Shown: positions 24,974 to 36,834 of the stretch, piece by piece | Position numbering within the stretch: the stretch's first letter is position 1 | Layout: each line of letters begins with the position of its first letter | Origin: Erigeron canadensis | Taxonomy: Eukaryota; Streptophyta; Magnoliopsida; Asterales; Asteraceae | Length of the DNA: 64,000 bases | Direction of reading: 5' to 3' | Assembly (NCBI RefSeq): GCF_010389155.1 | Contig: NC_057766.1 | Coordinates: 38,263,516-38,327,515, forward strand | Translations under genes and position numbers: made by a program | The notes under the pieces: model-generated | The model's input: the letters and a program-made list of their open reading frames with translations, nothing else | The model's database searches: none | Told to the model about the DNA's origin: nothing

Positions 24974-25722
24974 CTATTGGCGCTTCAGAAGCCGATTTGG
25001 GCAGATCTAATCTCGGCTTACGTACACTTCTTTTCTTTGTCCTTACGGTTTCTGATATATATATAGACAATTAATAATATATATTAAGTAAATAATTGGT
25101 TGGTTGCAAGAAACATGCATGATAAATATTTTTCATGCATTATGAAATCGTCACACATTATAACATTAATCTGTACGTATTGATTATTACCTTCTCATTA
25201 GCTTGCCCCTTATCGGTTTTCTCTTTCTCTGCCAGCTTTTCTTTTTGTTTTTCTATCTTTTCTTTCTCCACTTTCTACAGCAAATTAAACACAACAACAC
25301 GATCAAGCACATATAATATATATATATATATACACAGAGGCAGTACCAAGAAAAAATTCCAAAGGGGGCAAACTTAGAAAACTTATGAAAAATAAATCTA
25401 AAAGGGGGCAAAATGTTAAAAACCTATAGAAACTTTTTAAAAATTTATGAAAAATTTAAAAATACATGACAAAACTTAAATTTGGAGGGCGGCATTGGAC
25501 CCCCTTGCCCCCCCTTTTAGTACCGCCCCTGTATATATAAACGAACCATATAATATAAACATACATACACAAAAATAGCACCTTGATGTAGAGATTCTCA
25601 CGGGCACGCTCTTCATCCTCAAAGACGCGGCCCTTATCATTGAAAAGGCGAATGGCAGGTGGTAATCGCTTAAAATGTAACAGAGGAGATGATCGTGAGA
25701 TAATTGTGCATCGCGGCGCCAT
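24974..25722 (-). CDS. Small mitochondrial IF1/At2g27730-like protein
   Basis: Exon 1 (25582-25722) encodes 47 residues: a basic, Ser/Arg-rich presumptive mitochondrial targeting segment, then GRVFEDEERARENLYIK. Exon 2 (25191-25274) joins in phase 0 and encodes 28 residues, mostly a charged helix (KVEKEKIEKQKEKLAEKEK). The GRV(L/F)-(S/E)-(E/D)EER-A-EN-YIK pattern is that of plant mitochondrial proteins related to the F1F0-ATPase inhibitor IF1 and to the protein of Arabidopsis At2g27730. By analogy it may bind ATP synthase or respiratory complexes; this is inference. The third exon is uncertain: a candidate acceptor gives a short tail ending at TAG (24974-25006). The intron between exons 1 and 2 carries a hAT-like insertion. 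Confidence 0.7.
25335..25531. mobile_element. hAT-like MITE in intron of IF1-like gene, 197 bp
   Basis: The left end CAGAGGCAGTACC and right end GGTACCGCCCCTG-like (TAGTACCGCCCCTG) are inverted. The flanking 8 bases, tatataca (25327-25334) and tatatata (25532-25539), agree at 7 of 8 but lie in an AT repeat, so they are weak evidence alone. The interior has GGGGGCAAA- and CCCCCTTGCC-type stretches. CAGRGGCGG ends are common for plant hAT MITEs. Confidence 0.7.
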
Positions 25723-26654
25723 TATTAAATGTTAACGACGTTCTTGTTGTTTTAAATAATACTCGTATTGAATTATAGGGATCTATTTAATTGAGCTATG
25801 GAAAATTGATAGAGAGAACTTTTGTGTGTGTTTTGATAAATGATTATGGAGTTTTTGGTTTACCAATGGAACGGGTCCAAAAGAATACCGCCGGATCATC
25901 AGATCGTACATGCATGCCCCTTTCATGCAGCTAAAAATTCGACTTTAAATAATCTAGCACGTACGTACACAAATGTATTTAAACTGTATTTTTATTTGTT
26001 GATAGACTGTATATAAAACTTAAAATATTGTATCTGTAAATCATGATAATATTTATGTTAGAAAATTTAACACTCTAACAACAATCACTCTCTAAAATCA
26101 AAAACAAGCATTACAATTTATCTGATGTTACCAGAACAAAATGACTACAATAACATAGTTATGTGAATAATTGACAAAACTTGAATTCATGGAGGTCTGG
26201 AATTAAAAATAATAATAAAAAAAAATTAAATGTCATTAAAAAAAGAAATTCTCACGCCAACTGCTAGTCTAGTCGTTCCTTAACTGGTTTGTCTTTCCCA
26301 CAACCCTCCCCCAATTTCCATTTCTCAGGTTATTTATTCTCATTGTTCCAATTTTATTACATACAAATTATATTACATATATAACTTTTATTAATCTTTT
26401 TCTGATTTATTGCTATTGCTATGATGATTCGTTAGATAGATATATCTTAATTCGTTACTTCCCACACTTCGATCTGATCAATTTATTAGGGCTCTTTCAT
26501 AACTTGATATAATTAATTAATTTATATATCTGATTTTATTTTAGTTTTAGAGATCATCAAATTACTATCAAAACGATGCCGTTTAGTTATAAAATAAATG
26601 TAGTGTAGCTTTGATATAGTTCAATTTAATTTAATTTTTAAAAATTATTATCAG
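25723..26654. other. divergent promoter region between IF1-like gene and VAMP727
   Basis: No coding sequence recognised. The right part probably holds a 5' UTR exon and UTR intron of VAMP727: a pyrimidine-rich leader around 26285-26330, possible donor at CAG|GTTATT (26329), possible acceptor TTATCAG near 26654. Confidence 0.45.
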
Positions 26655-26710
26655 GATCAACATCCAGCTTGTAGGTCTACACGGTTGATTAAGTGGTAGG
26701 AGATCCAAAT

Positions 26711-29328
26711 ATGAGTAATCAGAAAGGATTAATTTATAGCTTTGTTGCCAAAGGAACAGTCGTGTTGGCCGAACACACGGCGTACTCTGGTAACGTTAGT
26801 ACCGTTGCTGTTCAATGTTTACAGAAGTTGCCTTCCGGTAGCACCAAGTACACATACTCCTGTGATGGTTACACCTTCAACTTCTTGCTCGATAGTGGCT
26901 TCGGTATTTACATACTTGTTTTTTATATGCTAATTTAATATGTGTGTGATATTGCTTATGTCGAGTTAGCGTTGGTGATGTCAGTGTGGTTTTTCTTTTG
27001 TGAAATATAGTTTTTCTTGTTGTTGCGGATGAGACGGCTGGGAGGAGTTTGCCGTTTGTGTTTTTGGAGAGACTGAAAGATGACTTTAAGAAGCGTTATG
27101 GTGCGAGTATGGGAAGTGATCACCCCCTTGCAGATGACAGTGATGATGACTTGTTTGAAGATCGGTTTAGCATTGCTTATAATCTTGATAGGGAGTTCGG
27201 GTGCGTTGTTCACATCCTATTCCGGGACTTATCTGTTATAACTTGTGTTATCGTATATTTGAAGTTTTTGTTATTCTTTTTTATTGTAATTTTTTACTTT
27301 GATGAATAGGCCAAAGATAAAGGAACAAATGGAGTATTGTTTAAACCATCCAGATGAAATGAGCAAGCTGTCTAAACTGAAAGCTCAGATAACTGAGGTT
27401 AAAGGGATTATGATGGACAACATTGAGAAGGTAAACATGTTTCTTTATTTCTGTGACTTGGTTATTCAAGCAAACATAAATGCATGCTTTTTGTGCAAGT
27501 GAATTACTATTATAAGAGAACAAAACAAGCCATACATATAATCACTTGTACCTTTTATGTACTTGCCATCAAACGACTCAAACTATTCTTGCATGTTTGT
27601 CCTTTCTGATGACTGTATGATGCTACATGCCTGTAGAACCTAGGTATTGTAGTCGTATTTTGAACGTATTCTCGTCTCGATTATAGCAAATCAAGGTAGA
27701 GTCAGTATGCGAGTACTATTTTAGGTAAATCCTCGTTACTTTGAGAATAAACAGCAAAAGATAAACAAAGGATTGATGTTAAATTGTTAACCAATGCAGT
27801 ATTACACTGATATGTATGGCTTGTAGTGAACCAGTTACAAGTATGAAGTGCTAACTAAAGGAGTTCATAAGAGAGGAGGAGAATGCATATATACATTTAT
27901 TAATATATGTGCATGTAATGAAATACATGTTTACGCAAAATACTCTATATAGTTGACGAGCGAATCTAACTTTTGAGGTGGAAATATGAATATAAAGTAC
28001 ATCCATTTTCATGCGAATATTCATGGTATATCTTGTTTTTGTAGTGGATAATAAATTTAAGCAATTTGGACAAGTACTTTGTGTTTGTTGTGAGAACAAA
28101 AAAGTTTCTTCATTCCAGATAAATTATATTAAAAGATGTACATTTATGCTTTTCAAGAGTACTCCTGAGTTGGTAACTAGTGTATTACATTATGCCGCTC
28201 TTGAATATTGGGTTGTTAGAAAGTTCTTTTGGCTTCTTATGTGAACATTGCATAACCTTTGGCAGACTGCTTTTGAGTGTCTCACTTTATATAGTTTAGC
28301 ATCCAACCGCTATTTCTTAGCAAACTTGTTTTTGAAAAGTCGCCTATCATTGTATTGGTTTCTCAGCTTGAGAAGAAAGTAGGTCAAATAAATCATATTG
28401 ATATCACATAATTTGTAATATCATACTTATCATATTGATAACACAAATTTAACTTTTTATCTTTTATAACAGAGCTTACATTGTGTCATCATGAGTTCAT
28501 TTAACCATGGACTTCGTTTTTTTTTCCCAAAAAAGGATCTTGAAGTTTTGTTATGATGGTGTATAACTGCATGTATCATATGTGTGTCTATATATTTGTG
28601 TGTATATTCTTAGCCTTTCTAACCAAGTCATAACCATTATTGGCTGTTTACATATACATGCTGCAGTTTTGTTAGGCCCTTGATCAAATAGCATGTTTAT
28701 ATAATAACTTTATTTGCTTTCTGATGCAGGTTTTGGATCGTGGTGAGAAGATCGAGTTACTGGTTGATAAGACCGAAAACCTTCAATTCCAGGTACAGCT
28801 CAATCGTTTTCCCCTGACCTAAAAAAGCTGTACTGTGTAGTTATGGTCAAGTGATTAAGGCCATTGTATTGGTTAATGTGAAGTGGAGAGGGAAAATGGT
28901 TGGGTTGGATAACACCATAACAGATCCGAACTCTGAAGGGGTGTTGGGCAAATCTTGCTGAGCACTCTTCCTCCTTGTTTCTGAGTTTGATATTATCTAA
29001 TGTATTAAATAAGACACAAATATATTTCGGAAAACATAAAGCAATTTAGGAGCTTTTAAGCATTCAAAAACACCTTGGTGACTTCCAGTTTAGCTGCTTA
29101 AGATTGTACTATAACCCAAATAAACCTTTTTTAGGCAAATCTTCTACTTTGAAGTTTTCATAGTCTGGAGTTCATTGAATGCAGGCAGATAGCTTCCAAA
29201 GGCAGGGAAGGCAACTAAGAAGGAAGATGTGGCTGCAGAATCTTCATATGAAGCTGATGATAGGAGGAGCCATTTTGATATTCATCATCATAGTGTGGCT
29301 CATGGCGTGTCGCGGATTCAAATGTTGA
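26711..29328 (+). CDS. VAMP727: R-SNARE VAMP727, 236 aa
   Basis: Five coding exons, 26711-26903, 27011-27200, 27310-27430, 28730-28792 and 29185-29328, join in frame. Residues 1-130 form a longin domain; it carries the acidic insertion at about 101-116 ([16 protein letters not shown]) that sets VAMP727 apart from other VAMP72 members. The R-SNARE coiled coil covers about 140-198, with the zero-layer arginine at 172 ([18 protein letters not shown]). A C-terminal membrane anchor (about 214-231) ends in CRGFKC. VAMP727 is known from Arabidopsis to act on endosomes and in vacuolar transport with SYP22-type Q-SNAREs. The start codon was chosen because [11 protein letters not shown] matches the family N-terminus; an upstream in-frame non-ATG extension is not needed. 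Intron 3 (27431-28729) is long and may hold repeat DNA. Confidence 0.97.
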
Positions 29329-32300
29329 AAATTTCTAGATATCTAGGGTTTGTTCTTCTCTCTTTGGATTCTGAAAAGAACTACTCGCATAGATCTGTTT
29401 TCCTATATTGTTTTGAATGTATATGTATCACGCTTTTACCTAGCTGTTCCTGTATATGTGTTCTCTGTTTTTATGCGTAATGAAAGATAAGTGAGCTTAA
29501 ACATTTATCATAAGCAAAATCTATCTGTCTATTGTGTTGGTCTTGTTTTCCAATTAACTGAGGCTGAAGGCGTAGTTTTCGTTATTGAACCCTTCATTTT
29601 CTCTATTTCATAATTTTCATTGATGAGTTAAACTTGCATGCAACTGTGAAAAAGGTAAAATAGGAAGGCAAATGATTCACCCGTTGGAATTTACATTGTC
29701 ATTTTGAACACATTGTCCTTTAAATCCAAGTCTACCATGGTGTACCGATTGCAATATAGAATATATTCTTTAAAATAATCTCGAGGTAAGAAGTCTGCAT
29801 CTGAACCCTACTCAGAAAATAATGTACATATGATTATTATCTGAAGATGTTATGTGTTTTCGTTTCATGTCTTGCAAAGGTGGTAACCACTCACCGTTGA
29901 CCGAGTGGTTATGTTAGATTTGGTTTTGGTCAACCGTTTCATGTTAGATTTGGATTTGGTTGACCGTTTCTGGTTTGAATTAACGTTTGCTGAGGCGCTT
30001 GACAAGGAAAAAGGCAAGGTAGAGACAATCTTACCTATTGATTCGACCCTAATGCCTAACGTTCATATATATTTTCGATTTGTCGATAACCAATCTGTTA
30101 GACAGTTTTCCCATTGTCCTAATTATATATAGTTACGATGGATCATGGATGATACATTATAATGAAATGAACTTTATTTGTTCACAACAGGATGATTAAG
30201 TTTTGTGCATCTGAAATGGATCTACAGATTAAACATTTCCAAAAGCAAGATTTCTGGCAAGAGATGCCGCACATTTGTATGCAGTGTTGCATTGTTATTG
30301 CCTTATTGGAATGTGTGTGGGTGTGTATCGGGATAGTTGCTCTGATTGGATAACACAGATAGACTACTGAAACTTAAAAATAGGCTAGCCATAACTCTCA
30401 ATGGGCTACTATTGTGAAGGGGCCAACTTCAACTGTAAAACCAACCACTAACTCAGAGTATACTTAAATTTGAACATTAGCAATCTAATAATCTTGACTT
30501 CTTTTAAATTAAAAAAGATGAAATAACTAGTGTTTGCTACCCAAAAAACCGGATATAAGCTTTTGAATGAATGAACCATGTCAAGACAACAATTACAACC
30601 CCATTCAAGATCTTTACAGCTCCCATGGAATAAGTCCATTGGACTGCTGAAAAGATCATTTCGACCGTCAAGTAATACGAGGGAGAGAGAGATTTAACAG
30701 AACAACGTGAAGCAATGGGATAACTTAGAGTTTATTATAGATGTTCTGTATTAAAAATAAAATAAAAAATCATCCGACTAATTGGGGATTAAAACTTACA
30801 ATTTGGTCGGTTAGTTTATGATAATCGAGTTTCTGTCAGTTGGTGACTTGGTGTTTAATTCGACTTTTTTCTACATAATAGTCATTCTCTACATCGAAAT
30901 GGCCAGTGTGGACAAATATCAGCAACTAGTGGCCGAAGTATTTGACATCATATTAGTTGGATATTAAAATTAAAAAAATTGTATGCAAGTATAAGATAGA
31001 TTGACAATGTTTTGAAGTTTGAAAGTGAAGCTGTTAGCTTTCAGTTTCTACACGAAGAAATGATATGTATGCATAATATTTATGTTTCAAAATTCAATGA
31101 CATAAATTCCACTCATTCTAACCAGGCGTTATACGTCAACAAACTATTAAACATGTTTGTAAATCTACCAAATTAGTCACGTGTATCGTTTTTCTTTCAT
31201 AATAACAGTCTAACTGCAACTATTTTGTGATAATGAAAATGTATTAAAAGTTAGATTATATGAAATCCAGTATAGATGAGTGTAAATTCACTACTGCATG
31301 AGGAATGAAACCACTCTACAGTTTCCAGCCCAAACCAGCTTTCACAAGCAAGTTACGGAACCTTTGTACATCAAGTCTTCCATTTGTTTACAGCCTCTTT
31401 TTCAAACTAATGATCTGGCCATGGTCCCTGCTGGATGCCAAAACCTAATCTTAATGCATAACATACAAGCCACTGTATCACGATTGTGTTACATTTAAAA
31501 ATTCAAAAGTAGATTTACCCTAGTCACTCATAGTTGTGAATGCAGCATCTTCTCATTTGCTCAAAAATGTCAAATAAATAACAGAAAGTGAAGAATAAAG
31601 CAACAAAAAAAGGCATCTTCCTACTCATAATAACTACAGCAAAAAAAAGCCTTCTTGTTCCTCTCACTTTCATGCTGCCAGAACATCTTTTCTATTTCCT
31701 TATTTAATCATCTCAACACCTGCATTCAATTGTTGCTTAATTCTTGTTGATTTAAAAATAAATAGAAAGATAAAAGAAAAAGATATTGAAAACAGGTAGG
31801 ATTAAAGCAACGATTTGTTGGTTGGCCAATCACAGATTCAAACAAAAATCTCGAGACATGTAAATACTAAACTCACAAATCAAAATCCAACCAATGTTAC
31901 ATGCACATACAATGTTACCTAGTGAAAATTCCCTACCATTTTGACCACAAAAAACGTGGTGACAATAATCATATTAGATGAAGTTATGTAATTCACATTA
32001 ATGGGGGAGCTTGATATTTGACAATTTGCAAGACACTTGCATTGAACAAATGTAGATCACGTTAATTTTGATACCAATATAGTTCATAGCCATATTACTT
32101 ATTAAAAAGCGTCCTCTCCATCAAACCATGCAGAAAGACCATGATAGTGAGAAAAAACTTGAAACAAAATGCTGAAATCAAAACATCTATCAAGTAATAA
32201 AGGTTGAATGAAAAAAACAGGGCTTTTTATGCGAATAGTTTGTTTACCAGATGCAGTAGCAAATTAAGTTAATGCAAGTTTCGAAGTTAACAAATTGGTA

Positions 32301-33000
32301 GTTTAAAAGCTTCTCATATTAATACACCTAATAACCACTTGAGCTTTCAGTAAGACAAATGTCTTATGCTCATCAGTTTATGTAAGCTGTTTTAAGAAGG
32401 CTGCTTCATAATCAGGCTTAGTTAAGCTTTTATTATTGTAAAGCTGTTTGACAATACCCATTTCCACCAGAATTTTTCAAGCAAACAATTTTTTATCTTT
32501 TAAGATAGCATAAGCAAATCCAACTAAAGTTATGTATATATTCATTTTTCAAAACCCCTAATATTGCCCTTAAATAGGCTAGCAAGTCTAAAAATATGGA
32601 TTCTGCAGTTGTGCCATTATATATATGCAACGATTACAAAATGTAACCAATCAAGCTACATTGATTAGACTACTTACACAGCCAGATATTCAAACATTAA
32701 AACCCCAAACATTAACCATGATATAGGCATATAGCAATAAAAAACACAAATATCATGCAATAAGATTATAATATCAATAATTCCCACATACTTTTTCATT
32801 TGTCCTAGGTCATTGTTATTTTTATTATGCAATTAGGTCCCTTAGATGTTTTTGTATCCAGATTTAGCCATGAGGTAATCTAGAAACCAGACAGAATTCC
32901 AGTATAATTGCCAATGACATGGCATTTTAGCTGATGTATACTGATTTTACTAACATGAATAGCTTATCTGTCAAACAACAAACTAAAATCAAAGATAAAA
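29329..33000. other. 3.7-kb spacer between VAMP727 and TOM9
   Basis: No gene recognised on either strand. A 33-base direct duplication (TTGGTTTTGGTCAACCGTTTC-like, then TTGGATTTGGTTGACCGTTTC-like) lies at about 29909-29972. Other open frames are short and anonymous. Confidence 0.5.
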
Positions 33001-33126
33001 AGGTGTTTTGGATTGCTTTCAAGTGCTTATCTTCTTACCTTAAAAGGAATAAGCACTTAAGATAAGCAGGTTGGTATCCAATCAGTTTTCAAGCACTTTT
33101 TAGTAAAACAATCCCAGACACCCCCT
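33001..33126. mobile_element. small MITE candidate with GGTGTTTTGG ends
   Basis: The left end AGGTGTTTTGGATT and right end AATCCCAGACACCCCCT are inverted, and an inner hairpin pairs AAGTGCTTATC with ATAAGCACTT. It resembles the GGGTGTTTGG family of the element at 1965-2319. No target duplication was confirmed. Confidence 0.45.
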
Positions 33127-33380
33127 ATATCAAGCAGCCCAATAAGGCTTGCAGCAACAACATTTTACTTAACCAGCCAACGACATGCTCCACAAGCCGA
33201 ATCTTTTACCACTAAATCAAACCAACCCACCACATACGAACATCCAACATGTCAGGTAGTCAGATACCAATCTAGAAACTATCCCCGTGTCGCGACAGCG
33301 ATTTTTCGACACTAACACTCATATAGTCTCTTAGGCAGCCCTTGAAAAATTAAAGCATCATCTATATTATGTAGTAATTA

Positions 33381-33632
33381 TAACAATGTAGCCACATAAA
33401 GTTCAAGACTTTATTCAATTAACTTCAAGAACTACTCACATATAACAACTACTCGTATATTATGTACATAACAAACAAATAAAAAGATACATACATACAT
33501 ATAGATCTAACAATGTAGCCTCATAAAGTTCAAGACTTTTAACTTCAAGAACTACTGATGGTGTTATGCAGATAAAACAAATACTTGTATATTATTTATG
33601 TACAGATACAAAAAGATAAATAGATACATACA
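33381..33632. repeat. 127-bp tandem duplication downstream of TOM9
   Basis: Two diverged copies with period 127. Each contains AACAATGTAGCC, CATAAAGTTCAAGACTTT, AACTTCAAGAACTACT and a run of ATACATACAT. They lie beyond the 3' end of the TOM9 gene. Confidence 0.7.
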
Positions 33633-33707
33633 TATACATTATATAATGATAATGAAATATAAATTTGAAAAGCATAAATGAAACTGACCATATAAAAAGA
33701 GGGCGGA

Positions 33708-33986
33708 TCACTTGGCAGGTGGGGTACCAAGCAAACTAGCTTGTTGAAGCTCAAGCTCAATAAATTGACCCTCACGTTCCATCTGAAATATGAGAGGAAA
33801 ACCAAGGACCAAGAAGGTGGTTCCGACGATCCAGGCGGCGTTGCCGGTGCTTTTTAAAAGCTTCTGAGCGGCGAAACCAGCATCGGAAGCGGCTTGTTTG
33901 CCTTTGTAAAGAATTGGTGATTCTGATATTGTTGAGGAAACCCTTGATAGTACACCTGCTTTGTTGCTAGATCTCTTGCCTGCCAT
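33708..33986 (-). CDS. TOM9: Mitochondrial import receptor subunit TOM9/TOM22, 92 aa
   Basis: A single-exon gene. The protein has a short cytosolic N-terminus without the long acidic region of fungal and animal TOM22, as is normal for plant TOM9. A conserved segment ([19 protein letters not shown]) follows, then one membrane span (about residues 50-70) and the conserved tail [17 protein letters not shown]9 is a central subunit of the TOM complex in the mitochondrial outer membrane and helps organise the pore with TOM40. Length and both signature segments match the family. A telo-box lies just upstream of the start. Confidence 0.95.
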   Translation of the reverse strand: MAGKRSSNKAGVLSRVSSTISESPILYKGKQAASDAGFAAQKLLKSTGNAAWIVGTTFLVLGFPLIFQMEREGQFIELELQQASLLGTPPAK

Positions 33987-34028
33987 TGTTTGCTTTGATG
34001 GAAAATTAGGTCGCTAATGTTTTGGCGA

Positions 34029-34037
34029 TTAGGGTTT
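34029..34037 (-). promoter_or_regulatory. telo-box (AAACCCTAA) in TOM9 leader
   Basis: On the minus strand AAACCCTAA lies about 45 bases before the TOM9 start codon. Telo-boxes are common in 5' regions of plant genes for translation and organelle biogenesis. Confidence 0.6.
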
Positions 34038-34352
34038 TCGGATTTTATTTTTATTTTTAGGGGTAAACAAAAAAGAATTTAACGGGTTGGGTCGGTTGGT
34101 CCTTTTGAGTTTATTTTTCTCTTACCGTGGTATATTTCGATCTTGTATAAATCAAATGATTTCTTGTTAACAAAGAAAGAAAAATACGTCTATAGACTTA
34201 TACTTTCGAGTTTTATACTTTTATACCATTAAACGTAAAAAACACCACAAGAATATGGTTAAGCCATCCATATTTTTAAGAAAACTCAAAAAATAGATGA
34301 GAAAAACATGCATGTGTTATAGGGTGAACACAATGGAAGATTTTCATTTTGG

Positions 34353-34422
34353 ATTGTTAGAGTCGTCCTTGTTATAACAAAATTAGCATTGTTAGAGTCG
34401 TCCTTGTTATAACAAAATTAGC
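34353..34422. repeat. 35-bp direct repeat beside hAT element
   Basis: ATTGTTAGAGTCGTCC followed by TTGTTATAACAAAATTAGCA occurs twice in direct succession (34353 and 34388, period 35). The second copy ends exactly where the hAT-like element starts. Confidence 0.85.
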
Positions 34423-35165
34423 AGAGGCGGAGCCAGAAAGTTATGTTAAGGGGGGCTCGACGACGATAAACATATATTTTCGAGCATTTTCGAATATTAG
34501 CATATTCTACATGTGACATTGTCTTCTAAAACCTTTTATTCATCCAATTTTATTTAAAATAATAAAATGATGTTAATCTTTAAAAAGTAGATGAGTGATA
34601 CTACTATCTTGGAGGTAATTAGAGTCAGGATTATTTTTCAGGTAATAGTGATTCATGGATCGTGTAAAAAGCTTTCTACTAAAATCCTTGTCGTTGTCAA
34701 ATGTGATATTTGTTTGAAACTTGAAAGTAGTGAAAATGGAAAAAATTAAAAAGTTAGGGACCAATGTGAATTGTAAATGTATGTAAAAGGTGTTTTTCAC
34801 AAAATGGGTCATTAAATATACGGAGTATTCAACATTTTAGGAAAAGCTGCGTATGTGGACCATTTTCTCCACCATATTCACATTAAAAAAACCTCCATTA
34901 AAGACCTTAAACTATATCTTTTTCTGTCAACGACTAATTTAAACATAACAAAAAATATACATTAATCGTGATAGAGAGCATATAGGTTCAATATTGATCG
35001 AAAATCACAAGTAAAATCCAAGATAAATTTTGATCTCCTCCACATTTACAAATTGAGGGTGGCTGGGTTGGCAAATCTTTGAGCATTATGAACCTCGTAA
35101 ATGGAATACATGGCAGGTTGGAGGGGGCTGAGAACCCGCCAGCCCCCCTACTGGCTCCACTACTG
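34422..35165. mobile_element. hAT-like non-autonomous element, 744 bp
   Basis: The left end CAGAGGCGGAGCCAG and right end CTGGCTCCACTACTG are inverted copies (12 of 15 pairs). The flanks aaaattag (34414-34421) and aaaactag (35166-35173) agree at 7 of 8, an 8-bp hAT target duplication. The next inner segments, GGGGGGCTCG and CCAGCCCCCCT, are also inverted. No transposase is encoded. Confidence 0.85.
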
Positions 35166-35173
35166 AAAACTAG

Positions 35174-36078
35174 GATTATCAACTCTAATTATCCTTATAG
35201 GCAAAAGTCACCTTCTTAACCGATTAGATAGCTGTCAATTTATTTTTTATAGTTACGATCTAGTGTTCATAGTAAAACGATTTGAACCTTTGCACGCAGT
35301 ACCAAAAACTAATACCTTACCACTTGGTTGTAAATTACAAGAGTTAGTATGATACTCGTATGAAAGTTTTAATATGGGTGTGTATTGTGTGTCCACCTTA
35401 AAACCTTGAGTAGCTTGTGATTTTGTTGTGGTTTATTTTATACGAGTATTGTTTATCCACTTTTGTTTTTGACTAATTATTAAGGTATTCTAGAGCATAA
35501 TTTTAATGATGATATGGATTATTATTTTGGTGTGATATATATATTTTTTTTATCTAATTCTATGCGTATCATTTTACCAGCTTATTTATCATTATTTGCA
35601 CAAATTATAACTGACCCACTTAAATGGACACAACATAATCACTCACATCGAGAGGCTTAATAAAAAACCCTTAAATCAAATTGTTTGAAGCTAAACAACT
35701 TGATTAAAATCAAATGTTAAAGTTGCACGAGGTCAATATATACATTACTACCTCAATTGTGTTGAAAAATAATATAATAAAAAAATACAAAATATACATA
35801 CAGTTATCCCAACCATATCACCCAGGTCAATATTATTACAAACGGATTTTGCAGTTTTTATTGACTTTTACATCCGACTTAAAACGATGTTTTCCAAAAA
35901 TAATTGACTACTATACACTAATAAAACAAAAAACATCACTATAAAGTAGTGACATGTATAGCGGTGACGTGTTACCCCTTTAGGCCTTTGATAGGTCCAC
36001 TCAGAGGCTTCACAGTGCCTTGTCCTTGCACTCGTCCCAATATTTTTCATGTCATGACTATTAGGTAAAGTGTATGGG
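35174..36078. other. spacer with possible SINE remnant
   Basis: On the minus strand an A box-like ACAACCAAGTGGTAAGG and a B box-like GGTTCAAATCG lie between about 35278 and 35333. This suggests a tRNA-derived remnant, but no target duplication was found. Otherwise nothing recognised. Confidence 0.4.
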
Positions 36079-36086
36079 TTATTTAA

Positions 36087-36155
36087 CGCGCCCCGTATCT
36101 CGACCACCATTTTTAGTAATTTGACCAGGTACATTTGCAGCGAGGGTCGCTGCAA
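36087..36155 (+). repeat. left terminal inverted repeat of MULE
   Basis: About 69 bases, roughly 70% alike to the reverse complement of 44593-44659, ending with the GGG-loop palindrome. Beyond it the two ends no longer match. Confidence 0.75.
36135..36155. repeat. 9-bp-arm palindrome, copy 1 (in left TIR)
   Basis: Arms TTGCAGCGA and TCGCTGCAA around a GGG loop. Further copies lie at 36222-36242, 36667-36687, 36787-36807 and 44593-44613. The two middle copies read CCC in the loop, that is, the opposite orientation. Candidate transposase-binding or promoter element. Confidence 0.85.
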
Positions 36156-36221
36156 TAACCCTCGCCACGTCAGCTTTCCACTCACCGCTTTAAATGTTTG
36201 ACCCGACCGTTACTCCACTTA

Positions 36222-36242
36222 TTGCAGCGAGGGTCGCTGCAA
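36222..36242. repeat. 9-bp-arm palindrome, copy 2
   Basis: Same arms and GGG loop as copy 1, 87 bases further in, and like copy 1 followed by AATAA/ATAA-type sequence. Confidence 0.85.
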
Positions 36243-36371
36243 TAAGTTAACCCGGCACCTTTTTAAAAACCTATCCACCCATCATCTATTCCATCATTTT
36301 CAGATTACACTTCCTCCACCCTTCAAAATATAACATTTTTTTACACTTTTTCTTCCTCCACCCATCTATTG

Positions 36372-36530
36372 CAGTACCGCCGCCAGCCACCACCGTGCAG
36401 TACCGCCAGCCTTCTCTTCCTCCACCATCTATTGCATTACCGCCGCCAACCACCACCGTCCACCGCCAGCCACCACCGTGCAGTACCGCCAGCCGCCTCC
36501 GCCGTCCACCGCCACCCAGTACCGCCAGTG
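36372..36530 (+). repeat. degenerate CCGCCA-rich minisatellite
   Basis: Repeated pieces such as GCAGTACCGCC and GCCACCACCGT occur several times. Open frames rich in Pro and Arg across it reflect the repeat. Confidence 0.7.
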
Positions 36531-36587
36531 TCGGGATTATCCTCCCCCAAATTCCGGTCAGTCGTCTTCCCCTAAATTTTCAAGCCA

Positions 36588-36828
36588 TTTCAAATTGTGG
36601 TATGTATTTTATGCTTTTCCCAATATCCAAACTATTATTTTTTAGTATCTAGACCAATACTAATTTTTGCAGCGACCCTCGCTGCAAAAAGTGAAAAAAT
36701 TCGGGCCTTTCAAATTGTGGTATGTATTTTATGCTTTTCCCAATATCCAAACCATTATTTTTTAGTATCTAGACCATTACTAATTTTTGCAGCGACCCTC
36801 GCTGCAAAAAGTGAAAAAATTCAGGCCT
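36588..36828. repeat. 120-bp tandem duplication carrying two palindrome copies
   Basis: Two nearly identical copies (period exactly 120). Each contains TTTCAAATTGTGGTATG, ATGCTTTTCCCAATATCC, TTTTTTAGTATCTAGACCA, the palindrome (36667-36687 and 36787-36807) and AAAAAGTGAAAAAATTC. It lies in the presumed promoter region of the plus-strand gene. Confidence 0.9.
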
Positions 36829-36834
36829 CCATGG

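Noticed and set aside
26693..26710. Six-codon upstream extension of VAMP727
   Set aside because: It starts with GTG; the ATG at 26711 matches the family N-terminus.
36369..36652. Pro/Arg-rich ORFs
   Set aside because: Produced by a CCGCCA-type minisatellite in two frames; no start context or splice partners.
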